9,333 bases of DNA. Source: Methylacidiphilum sp. GTDB lineage: Bacteria > Verrucomicrobiota > Verrucomicrobiia > CAIQCK01. The number at the start of each line of letters is the position of its first letter. Position 1 is the stretch's first letter. The position numbers and the translations under genes are program-made. The notes under the pieces were generated by a model that saw nothing but the letters and a program-made list of their open reading frames with translations, had not been told where the DNA came from and ran no database searches. The DNA is taken from the NCBI GenBank assembly GCA_020718125.1, contig DYDC01000064.1, positions 1 through 9,333 of the forward strand, read 5' to 3'. Positions 1 through 6,599 of the stretch are shown here, piece after piece.

Positions 1-61
1 GCTTGAAGTTGTAGGCCAGGCACACCAGCGTCCATTCCATGCTCGCCTTCTCCAATGGCGA
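1..61 (-). pseudogene. C-terminal end of an IS transposase (partial, cut by window edge)
   Basis: Read on the - strand, this stretch translates as SPLEKASMEWTLVCLAYNFK. The pattern of a Glu-Lys-Val/Ala segment followed by E-W-(T/S/H)-L-V-C-x-A-(Y/W)-N-(L/F)-K is what I recall from the C-termini of DDE transposases of the IS1182/IS5-like groups. The frame stays open up to a stop near position 121, but the residues encoded upstream of about position 61 do not look like a transposase, so the gene seems broken there or fused to foreign sequence. The 3' end lies outside the window. Only about 20 residues support the call, so the family is uncertain. If right, it marks the left border of this cluster as a mobile-element scar. 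Confidence 0.45.
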
Positions 62-169
62 ATAGTTACCGGAGGTTCCCTCTAGCCCCAAATGCAGTTC
101 CCTCCGCTCACGTCTGTTTCAACTCAGAAAGATTGGATTCTGCGGAGTTTTCATTGATCCATCCGAAAA

Positions 170-544
170 ATGCTTGACCGCTTCGATCAATTCTGGCCGT
201 ATGTGCACATGCAGGCGCCGTTCGGCCAAAACAGACTCCTCGCTGTCGGAAAACGCTCCGGTGGCGTGTTGCTGATCGTCCTGTTGCTTTTGCTCGGCGC
301 GTGCGCCTCTTCGCCCACTTTGCACAAGTTGTTCTGCCCGGACGCCGGGCAGCCTTGGGACTACTGCGTTATCACCAAGTTCGTCGCGGGTTCGGTGGAA
401 GCGCCTTTGGCGCAGGCGGCGGTGGCGGTGCTGTTCTTCTGTCTGGTGGTTACTTCGTGCTGGAACGACGGCGTTCGCCTGATCGCTCCGCCGTTCCGTC
501 TCTCTCCTTCGCGCGCCCCTCCTTTCTGGTCCTCCCTCCGTTAG
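170..544 (+). CDS. Small hypothetical membrane or secreted protein (124 aa)
   Basis: The product has a hydrophobic stretch at about residues 33-46 (GGVLLIVLLLLLGACA) that looks like a signal peptide or signal anchor. A lipobox-like LLGAC there gives a possible lipidated Cys. A polar middle (TLHKLFCPDAGQPWDYC) and a second hydrophobic segment near residues 80-97 follow. The LHKL...DAGQP...C pattern resembles small Verrucomicrobial and DUF2946-like proteins that usually read H-x-C at the end of this motif; here the position reads Y-C. That similarity is from memory and is weak. No clear ribosome site precedes the ATG at 170, and an in-frame ATG at 209 is an alternative start. The gene ends 107 bases before the outer-membrane gene and runs in the same direction. 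Function is unknown. Confidence 0.5.
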   Translation: MLDRFDQFWPYVHMQAPFGQNRLLAVGKRSGGVLLIVLLLLLGACASSPTLHKLFCPDAGQPWDYCVITKFVAGSVEAPLAQAAVAVLFFCLVVTSCWNDGVRLIAPPFRLSPSRAPPFWSSLR

Positions 545-597
545 TTTCGCCGGGTCAGCCTCCCGAGGGTGACGTTCCCTTTGTTTAACTCGGAAAC

Positions 598-628
598 GCG
601 CGCCGGCGCGCATTTGTTATTCGCGAAT
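598..628 (+). promoter_or_regulatory. Two adjacent palindromes upstream of the zinc cluster
   Basis: Positions 598-611 hold a perfect 14-base palindrome (GCGCGCCGGCGCGC). Positions 619-628 hold a perfect 10-base palindrome (ATTCGCGAAT). Both sit just before the ribosome site of the outer-membrane gene at 652. The first could be a terminator-like or operator element and the second an operator half of a metal regulator. Neither matches the classical gamma-proteobacterial Zur box (TGTTATA-N-TATAACA). No convincing -35/-10 pair was found, so function is inference only. Confidence 0.35.
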
Positions 629-651
629 TGAGAACTTGGATTGGAGAAACG

Positions 652-2286
652 ATGAGATTTGAGCGTGTTACAGATTGGGCCAGGCGGTTTTCCGCCTGGG
701 GTTTGGATGTCGAAGGCGGTCAGAAGACAGTAAGACGGTTTTGGCGAGAGAAGGTGGGTGGTTTACGCCGGTGGCAAGTGCCGGCCGTATTGAAGCCACG
801 GCGCTTGGCGAGCTGCGCGGCCGGGCTCGCGGCGATGACGGCGCTACTGGCAGCGACCGCGGTTCCGTTGTTCGGCGCGGAGGCGAAGGACGCAGCTGGC
901 GAAATCCGGGAATTGCGCCAGCAGATCCAAGCGTTACAAGCCGCCCACGAAGCCCGCCTGCGTGAAATGGAGCGCAAGTTGGAAGCGTTCGAGAAGAAAA
1001 GCGATCAGCCGAAGAAGGGAGAAGAGTCTGCGCCATCGCTGGAGAAAATCCTCGGGGAGGTTGGTGCCCCGTCACGGCCGGCGGCGGCCGAACCAAAGCC
1101 CGCAGCCGACGGTCGGCCGCCAACGGACACGGCTGAGCGTATTGCCCGCGAGGTGGGCCAGTATGAGGGCGCCAAGCTGCCATGGTTCCGGGGGCTGAAC
1201 AACCCGTCAATCGGCGTGGTTGGGGATGTGCTGGGCAGTTTTTCCAGCGAGAAGGAGGCCTACGATCGCCAGAACCGGATTGATCTCCGAGAACTGGAGG
1301 TGTTGGCTTATGGCCCGATTGATCCGTTCGGTCAAGTCACTGCGCTGATCTCCGGGGCCGATGAGGTCAGAGTCGAAGAAGCCGCGTTGACGTTGACGGC
1401 CTTGCCGCACGATTTGCAGTTAAAGGGCGGCAGGTTCTTTGCCAATGTGAGCCGGCTGAACAAGACTCACACGCACGATCTGCCGTTTGTCGAGCAACCG
1501 CTAACGATGCAGAACTTCCTGGGCAGCTTGGAGCCATTGGGGGACGACCAACAACGGGTGTGGTGGGAGGCCGAACCTCAGTTCAATGCGCAGGGGGTGG
1601 AATTGAGCTGGATGGCGCCGACCCCTTTCTACTGGCAGTTGCAATTCTCCATCTATAACGAGTTCTCGGACCGATCGCCCGGCAGTTTCTACGACCAGTA
1701 TTTGCAGGGCATTGACTATCGGGAGTCGGGGCGCGGTGGAGACGATTTCACCTATCACTGGGGCACGAAAACGTTTTTCGAGTTGTCCCCGGACCACAGC
1801 GTGCGATTGTTTGCCAACGCGCTGCTCGACTCGCCCACCAGTGCCGCGCGGCGGACTACTGAGAGCGGGGGCTTTTCCTACCTGTGGCATCCGTTGGAGG
1901 GCGGGTTATACAAGGGCTTGGAATGGACCACGGAGGTGTTTGCCAATCAGGAACGCTTCTTTGGCAGCATCCCGGAGCAAGACAGTTGGGGCGTTTACAG
2001 CTATGTGGCCAAGCGGCTCGGACGCCGTGTAGAAGTAGGGTTGCTGGGGGAGTGGTCCACGTTTCGATTTGACGATAGCGCGGGGGCTTGGCACGCAGGA
2101 GCATGGTTGACGTATCGCTTGAGCGAGCGGCAATTATTCCGCTTCCAGATTGATCGGTTTGGCGCGCAAGACTGGTTGGATGCCATCAGCTCCCGCACGG
2201 GGGTTCGGGCAGGGGACGGCGATAACTGGCGGTTTAGCCTCCAGTGGAGCGTGGTGTTGGGCAGCCACGAACACACGTATCAGTGA
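652..2286 (+). CDS. Outer-membrane beta-barrel protein with N-terminal coiled coil, linked to zinc uptake
   Basis: ATG at 652 is preceded by GGAG at 643-646 with a 5-base gap; this was preferred over the TTG at 628. The 544-residue product has an unusually long basic N-region. A signal-peptide-like hydrophobic stretch follows at about residues 52-75, with likely cleavage after GAEA. Residues 80-116 form a heptad-like coiled coil (EIRELRQQIQALQ...), then comes a Pro/Ala/Lys-rich linker to about 165. From about 185 onward alternating polar and aromatic residues (NNPSIGVVGDVLGSFSS, RIDLRELEVLAYGPIDPFGQ) suggest a barrel. Similar proteins, as I recall, occur beside zinc ABC importers and are sometimes called zinc-regulated outer-membrane proteins. 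There is no TonB plug, so a porin-like role is more likely than a TonB receptor. His273/His275 (NKTHTHDLPF) and the terminal SHEHTYQ are possible metal contacts. It is the first gene of the cluster, and znuA starts 34 bases downstream. Zinc as substrate is inferred from context. Confidence 0.72.
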   Translation: MRFERVTDWARRFSAWGLDVEGGQKTVRRFWREKVGGLRRWQVPAVLKPRRLASCAAGLAAMTALLAATAVPLFGAEAKDAAGEIRELRQQIQALQAAHEARLREMERKLEAFEKKSDQPKKGEESAPSLEKILGEVGAPSRPAAAEPKPAADGRPPTDTAERIAREVGQYEGAKLPWFRGLNNPSIGVVGDVLGSFSSEKEAYDRQNRIDLRELEVLAYGPIDPFGQVTALISGADEVRVEEAALTLTALPHDLQLKGGRFFANVSRLNKTHTHDLPFVEQPLTMQNFLGSLEPLGDDQQRVWWEAEPQFNAQGVELSWMAPTPFYWQLQFSIYNEFSDRSPGSFYDQYLQGIDYRESGRGGDDFTYHWGTKTFFELSPDHSVRLFANALLDSPTSAARRTTESGGFSYLWHPLEGGLYKGLEWTTEVFANQERFFGSIPEQDSWGVYSYVAKRLGRRVEVGLLGEWSTFRFDDSAGAWHAGAWLTYRLSERQLFRFQIDRFGAQDWLDAISSRTGVRAGDGDNWRFSLQWSVVLGSHEHTYQ

Positions 2287-2320
2287 GACGGATTATTGCA
2301 AGCGAAAGGAGAACAACACA

Positions 2321-3316
2321 ATGAAACTGAAAAATCTTATTCTGAGAGTGATCGGCGGCGTCGCGGCGACCTTGTGTCTGCTTCAGGCCCAAGTCAATGC
2401 CGCTCCAATCCGAGTGGTGACCAGCACGCCCGACTTGAAGGACATGGTGGAAAACGTCTGCGGGGAGGACGTGCGGGTGAAGTCGCTCATGGTCGGCACG
2501 GAGAATCACCATGCCGTTCCGATGAAGCCAAGCTTCCTGCGTTTGCTGGCCGATTGCGACGTGCTGGTGGTGAACGGACTGGAATATGAGCACGCCTTTC
2601 TGCCAGGCGCGCTGATGAGCATCAACAAGCAAACCATCCAACAGGGGGCGTCACACTACATTGACACCAGCCAATACATCAAACCGGGCGAAGTGCCGGA
2701 CAAGGTTGATCTGAGTCTGGGCGATCTGCATCCGTTGGGCGCCAGCCACATTCACATCGAGCCCGGCAACGGCATCCTGATGACCAAGACGATCTACGAG
2801 AAGATGAGCACGTTGTATCCGGACCGGGCCGAGCGGTGGAGGCCGCGCTTTGAGGCTTACGTCCGCAAAATCTACGGCAAATTGGAAGAATTGCGCGAAT
2901 ACTGCAAAGGCACCGAAGGAATCAAGATGATCTTTTATCACCCGGGTTGGTGTTACCTCACGGAGCGCTTTGGGTGGAACTTGGTGGGTTACGTGGAAGT
3001 CCGCGCAGGCATCGAACCGACTCCCTCCCATTTGCAGCAGTTGATAGAAATGATGAAAGGGCGCGGCTGCAAACTGATCTGCCCGGAGATGTGCTACTCC
3101 CCCCGCATTCCGGATTACCTGGCCAAGCAAGTCGGCGCCAAGGTCTTCAAAATCCCGCATCACACCAAGTCACTGCCAGGCTGTGATACCTACTTGGAAT
3201 TTCTTGATGTGCTGATCAAGGGAATCGCCGACGCCGGGCGGGAAGTCTATGGGCTACCCAAGGCTAGTCCGCCTGCCACAGCCAGCCAGTCAAGTGCCGC
3301 CGGTCCCCAGCGCTGA
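2321..3316 (+). CDS. znuA: Periplasmic zinc-type ABC substrate-binding protein (ZnuA-like)
   Basis: The 331-residue product belongs to the cluster A-I metal-binding proteins that deliver Zn or Mn to an ABC-3 permease. AAAGGAG at 2305-2311 sits 9 bases before the ATG at 2321 and decides the start. Residues 1-27 form a signal peptide ending VNA or NAA; there is no lipobox. Likely metal ligands, placed by family alignment from memory, are His63/His64 (GTENHHAVP), His143/His145 (SHIHIEPGN), His207 (FYHPGWCYLTERFG) and Asp289 (GCDTYLEF). His rather than Glu at the third site favours zinc over manganese. The charged His-rich loop of proteobacterial ZnuA is absent. The mature protein is cysteine-rich (Cys47, 79, 195, 211, 250, 254, 258, 288), which is unusual. 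The stop overlaps the ribosome site of the ATPase gene, supporting co-transcription. Confidence 0.92.
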   Translation: MKLKNLILRVIGGVAATLCLLQAQVNAAPIRVVTSTPDLKDMVENVCGEDVRVKSLMVGTENHHAVPMKPSFLRLLADCDVLVVNGLEYEHAFLPGALMSINKQTIQQGASHYIDTSQYIKPGEVPDKVDLSLGDLHPLGASHIHIEPGNGILMTKTIYEKMSTLYPDRAERWRPRFEAYVRKIYGKLEELREYCKGTEGIKMIFYHPGWCYLTERFGWNLVGYVEVRAGIEPTPSHLQQLIEMMKGRGCKLICPEMCYSPRIPDYLAKQVGAKVFKIPHHTKSLPGCDTYLEFLDVLIKGIADAGREVYGLPKASPPATASQSSAAGPQR

Positions 3317-3329
3317 GGAGCCAATGCGC

Positions 3330-4091
3330 ATGGACGAAGTTCCATCGAAACAAACTGCGACACCGACGCCAAGCGCCGGAACTCCCGCCCGGATCATGAC
3401 CCTCGACGGGGTGGACCTGGCTTACGGGACGAACGTCATTGTGCGCGATGTAAACCTGGTGGCTTATCGCGGCGTTTGCCTCGGCATCCTTGGCCCGAAT
3501 GGCGCCGGCAAAACCACTCTGCTTCGGGCGATGCTGGGCATTCTGAAGCCGGTCAAAGGGACGATTCGCTGGGGCATCCACAACGGTCAACCGATTCGCA
3601 TCGGCTACGTGCCGCAAAAAGAGCGATTGGATCCGTCATATCCGCTAACCGTCCAGGAAGTGGTGCGAATGGGTGTGTTTGGGGATCGGCCCTGGTCGCC
3701 TTGGTTGACGCCGGCCCAGAGACAGCGGATCCATCAAGCCTTGGAGCAGGTTCGCATGGAGCACTTCACCTGGAGGCTGTTTGCAGAATGCTCTGGCGGC
3801 CAGCGCCAGCGCGTCCTGATCGCCCGCGCGCTGGCCTCGGCGCCCAATGTGTTGATCTTTGATGAGCCTACCACCGGGATTGACCCCCTCTCGCAGCGAG
3901 AGGTGGTCCAACTCCTCAAAGAATTGCGCCAGAACCAGCGCATGACGATGTTCCTCATCACGCAGCATTTCGGTCACTTGGAACAGCTCTTTGAGGAAGT
4001 TGCCTGGGTCCATGCTGGACAAGTGGTAGTTGGACCAGCCAGCGAGTTCCTTAGCGACGCTTATATCTCGAAAGCTTTCGGCAAGGATTAA
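3330..4091 (+). CDS. znuC: Zinc-type ABC transporter ATP-binding protein (ZnuC-like)
   Basis: This cytoplasmic ATPase (253 aa) powers the metal importer. Visible motifs are Walker A GPNGAGKT at 55-62, the Q-loop Gln96 in YVPQKE, the signature CSGGQ at 154-158, Walker B VLIFDEP at 174-180 with catalytic Glu179, a D-loop in GIDP, and the switch His213 in TQHF. The signature begins with Cys in place of the usual Leu, a tolerated variation. GAGGAG at 3315-3320, overlapping the znuA stop, lies 9 bases before the ATG at 3330; an ATG at 3324 is in frame but only 3 bases from that site. The first 20 residues are Thr/Pro-rich and precede the nucleotide-binding fold. The permease gene starts 2 bases after the stop, with its ribosome site (AAGGA, 4083-4087) inside this gene. 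Confidence 0.93.
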   Translation: MDEVPSKQTATPTPSAGTPARIMTLDGVDLAYGTNVIVRDVNLVAYRGVCLGILGPNGAGKTTLLRAMLGILKPVKGTIRWGIHNGQPIRIGYVPQKERLDPSYPLTVQEVVRMGVFGDRPWSPWLTPAQRQRIHQALEQVRMEHFTWRLFAECSGGQRQRVLIARALASAPNVLIFDEPTTGIDPLSQREVVQLLKELRQNQRMTMFLITQHFGHLEQLFEEVAWVHAGQVVVGPASEFLSDAYISKAFGKD

Positions 4092-4093
4092 AC

Positions 4094-5239
4094 ATGTTGA
4101 TTTCGGTTCACAACCCACACGCACTCTTTTCAAAAGGCCTTCGCTGCTTGTTTGGACCGGCGTGTCTATGGCTCTTCCTGGCCACAGCGCCGGCATGGGC
4201 CGCTGCCGGCCAGCCAACATTGGACGACATCCTGCAACAAGCCGCCAGCCCGGCCGCGAGATCAGCGCCAGCCTACGCACGGGCCACAGTCGAAACGCAG
4301 ACCGGGCCTCTCCGCAGCCAGGAGGGAATCTTCTCCAAGTCTTGGAATCTCTTGGTGCAATTCCGCTGGGCGGTCTTGGGCAGCGTGGCTGCCGCGTTCC
4401 TCTGCTCGCTCATGGGCACGCTTATGCTGGCGCGCCGCATGATGTTGTTAGGTATCGCGCTGCCCCAATCGGCTTCCGCCGGGATCGCTTTTTCGATCCT
4501 GCTGGCCCAATGGGCCAAGAACTGGACATTGCAGCCGGGACAATCGCCATTCCTTGAAGAACGAACCATGACCCTCCTGGCGTCGTTCGGTTCGGTGGGC
4601 GCAGTGTTGCTGGTGCTGCTCGTGTTGGCATGGGCCGAAAGAAAAGCCGTGTTTGCCGAAGCGCAGTGGGCGACGGTTTACATCAGCAGCGCCGCTCTGC
4701 TTGTCCTCTTCCTGGTGATCAATCCCTACGGGGAGGCGCACATTGGCACCATGCTCGAGGGCAACGTCATCACCGTCACTCAGACACAATTCCGGGTTCT
4801 GACTGGCGTTGCCGTTGGGGTCGGAGGAATGATGACTGTTTTTCGGAAAGAGTTCTTGCTCGTCTCTTTTGATCCCGATATGGCTTCCAGTCTCCGCCTG
4901 AACCAAACGCGCTGGAGCGGCATTCTCTACGTGCTCCTCGGTCTGACGGTGAGCACTGGCGTAATGATCACCGGGCCGATGTTCGCCTTCGGCTTCCTGC
5001 TCTTGCCGCCGTTTGCAGCCCGACCTTGGGCGGTGGGCATGCGCAATTTCTACCTCCTTTCGACGGCGATCGGCGTTTCGGTATCGGTGGTGGGTTGCCT
5101 GGTCAGTTTCGGGGCTGACTGGCCGATGGGGCCATCGCAGATCTTGGTGGCGAGCATAGTGCTGTTGCTGTCACGATTGCTGTTTGCTTTGCGAGCCAGA
5201 TTCCATGCGAGAACAGGGATGCAAAACGGCGCTGTATAG
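4094..5239 (+). CDS. znuB: Zinc-type ABC transporter permease (ZnuB-like, ABC-3 family) with N-terminal extension
   Basis: This inner-membrane permease of the metal importer has 381 residues, whereas ABC-3 permeases usually have about 260-290. The extra part is N-terminal. Residues 17-38 read as a signal peptide (CLFGPACLWLFLATAPAWA, then AAG), followed by a polar, Ala/Pro-rich stretch to about 85. The permease core begins near residue 88 (VQFRWAVLGSVAAAFLCSLMG). Family hallmarks are LLGIALPQSASAGIAFSILL (118-137, normally L-x-G-D-A-L-S-H), FDPDMASSLRLN (259-270) and the long hydrophobic run VSTGVMITGPMFAFGFLLLP (286-305). Seven or more membrane helices are evident in the core. AAGGA at 4083-4087 lies 6 bases before the ATG. 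The usual coupling motif G-D-A-L-S-H is changed to G-I-A-L-P-Q, so the family's conserved His is missing here. Confidence 0.9.
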   Translation: MLISVHNPHALFSKGLRCLFGPACLWLFLATAPAWAAAGQPTLDDILQQAASPAARSAPAYARATVETQTGPLRSQEGIFSKSWNLLVQFRWAVLGSVAAAFLCSLMGTLMLARRMMLLGIALPQSASAGIAFSILLAQWAKNWTLQPGQSPFLEERTMTLLASFGSVGAVLLVLLVLAWAERKAVFAEAQWATVYISSAALLVLFLVINPYGEAHIGTMLEGNVITVTQTQFRVLTGVAVGVGGMMTVFRKEFLLVSFDPDMASSLRLNQTRWSGILYVLLGLTVSTGVMITGPMFAFGFLLLPPFAARPWAVGMRNFYLLSTAIGVSVSVVGCLVSFGADWPMGPSQILVASIVLLLSRLLFALRARFHARTGMQNGAV

Positions 5240-5254
5240 AAACCTGCTTGACGC

Positions 5255-5797
5255 ATGTTCAATCTCCTTGCAAGGATTTCGTCCCCCACGCCATCAAGCG
5301 GTCAAGTTTCGCTCTTTGCACTCGGCGCGCTCCTGGCACTGACAGCTTGTGTGTGGCAGGGCTGCGCGACCGCCCGCGATGGCGCCCGCGGCCTTTTTAC
5401 ATTCAATCCTGACGCTCGCGTGGCGGCCTCATGGGCGGGTCACCCGGACGCGCTGTTCCCACACCTTGTGGAAGCCGCCCGCACAGTCTTTGCCGACTCC
5501 AAAGTGTATGCCGTCCCATCCGAACACGGGATTTGGTTTTGGTATTCTGATCCCGTGCAAGGCCCCCTTCGTGCCGGATTTCAACTCGGCGCCAGGCCCG
5601 CCCCCGATGGGAAGACCATCACAGACCTGGTGGTTTTCCCCCTGTGGGCTTCAGTTTCCGGCTTTCAAACACCACCCCGTTTCCCACCGCACACGGCGCT
5701 AGTGTCGGCAATTGATCGTCTCGGTGGTTTCCAACGCGCTGCTGAACCGCGCGCAGCCGATGAGGAGAATCGGAAGCAACATTTTTGGTTCTGGTGA
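5255..5797 (+). CDS. Putative lipoprotein of unknown function, last gene of the zinc cluster
   Basis: The 180-residue product starts with a hydrophobic stretch (about residues 18-32) ending in LTAC, a lipobox with Cys32 as the likely lipidated residue. A second candidate is Cys37 (WQGC). The rest is soluble, with aromatic clusters (HGIWFWYSDP at 91-100, VVFPLWASVSGF at 126-137) and a charged tail ending in HFWFW. I do not recognise the family. It starts 15 bases after the permease stop in the same direction, so it is probably co-transcribed and may act in the envelope with the importer. No strong ribosome site precedes the ATG at 5255, which suggests translation coupled to the permease. The last residues lie close to the break point of the RND fragment, so the C-terminus might not be native. 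Confidence 0.62.
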   Translation: MFNLLARISSPTPSSGQVSLFALGALLALTACVWQGCATARDGARGLFTFNPDARVAASWAGHPDALFPHLVEAARTVFADSKVYAVPSEHGIWFWYSDPVQGPLRAGFQLGARPAPDGKTITDLVVFPLWASVSGFQTPPRFPPHTALVSAIDRLGGFQRAAEPRAADEENRKQHFWFW

Positions 5798-5809
5798 TTT
5801 GCTGAAGTC

Positions 5810-5834
5810 AGCTTGCCCACTGCGGGCGCAAGCT
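5810..5834 (+). terminator. Stem-loop after the zinc cluster
   Basis: AGCTTGC (5810-5816) and GCAAGCT (5828-5834) form a perfect 7-base stem around an 11-base loop, in which CC and GG can add two more pairs next to a bulge. It starts 12 bases after the stop of the lipoprotein gene, which fits the end of the operon. No T-run follows, so this is not a classical intrinsic terminator; it may instead be a 3'-end stabilising hairpin. Confidence 0.35.
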
Positions 5835-5846
5835 CATCGAAACAAA

Positions 5847-6599
5847 GGGCGTGCGCCGCTGTCCCAGATCGCCCGCGTGGACCGGGGCGAAGGACCGCAG
5901 ACCATTTTCCGGGAGAACCTGACCCGGCGGAAAATCCTCCTCTGCAACGTCGTCGGCCGCGACGTCGGCAGCTTCGTGCAGGAGGCCAGGGAGAAGATCG
6001 CCCGCTCGGTCTCCTTCCCGCGAGGCTATTATTTCACCTTCGGCGGCCAGTTCGAGAGCCAGCAGCGCAGCACCCAACAACTCCTTTGGATGATGCTCAT
6101 CGTGCTCATGGCGGTGCTGGTGGTCCTGTTCACCTCGCTCCATTCCTTGCGGCAGTCGCTGCTGCTGCTGTTGAACGTGCCGATGACCGTCGCCGGCGGC
6201 ATCGTGGCGCTGTTTCTCGCCGGGCAGACTCTAAACGTCTCGTCGCTCATTGGCTTCATCGCCCTGTTTGGCATCGCGCTCCAGAACGGTATCGTGCTGG
6301 TGGGAAGCATCAACGACGTCCGAAGGAACGGCATGGAACTTCACCAAGCCGTCATGGAAGGCGCCATCAAACGTTTCCGACCGCTCTTCATGACCGAGTT
6401 GATTCTCATCCTGGGCGTATTGCCCCTGGCTTTGGGAACCGGCTCAGGTTCCGAGATTCACCGCCCCCTGGCGCTCGTCTATATCGGCGGCTTCTTGGTG
6501 GCCATCTTCTTCGAGCAACTTGTCTTCCCGATTCTGTATCAATGGGTGGCATCGCTGAAGAAGGAGCGTTTCCTGACCGAAACCGCAGCCAACAGTTGA
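5847..6599 (+). pseudogene. C-terminal fragment of a heavy-metal RND efflux pump (CzcA/CusA type)
   Basis: Homology to the CzcA/CusA inner-membrane pump begins near GRAPLSQIARVDRGEGPQ and runs to the stop at 6597-6599, about 250 residues of a protein normally over 1000. It covers the end of the second periplasmic domain (REN...LCNVVGRDVGSFVQEA, FTFGGQFESQQRS) and five membrane helices (about 6080-6540), including NVPMTVAGGIVALFLAG, GFIALFGIALQNGIVLVGSI and RPLFMTELILILGVLPLALG. The N-terminal three quarters, with the first periplasmic domain and the proton-relay helix TM4, are missing, so it cannot pump. The reading frame continues upstream without a stop to about 5712, overlapping the lipoprotein gene in another frame; the ATG at 5760 could start a hybrid protein. 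I treat it as a remnant. Positions 6353-6538 recur exactly at 9148-9333. Confidence 0.85.
6353..6538 (+). repeat. 186-base direct repeat, left copy
   Basis: This segment of the RND fragment (from the codons for MEGAIKRF to the last membrane helix) is identical base for base, as far as I can compare by eye, to 9148-9333. The match stops sharply on the left (6352 T versus 9147 C) and is cut by the window end on the right, so it may be longer. Confidence 0.97.

Noticed and set aside
119..613. 164-codon open frame on the - strand
   Set aside because: The product is almost entirely charged Arg/Glu/Gln residues, typical of an antisense shadow; the + strand frame shows a membrane segment and a plausible signal.
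598..660. Classical Zur box before the zinc cluster
   Set aside because: TTTGTTATTCGCG has a TGTTAT start but no matching TATAACA half; the dyads present are different.
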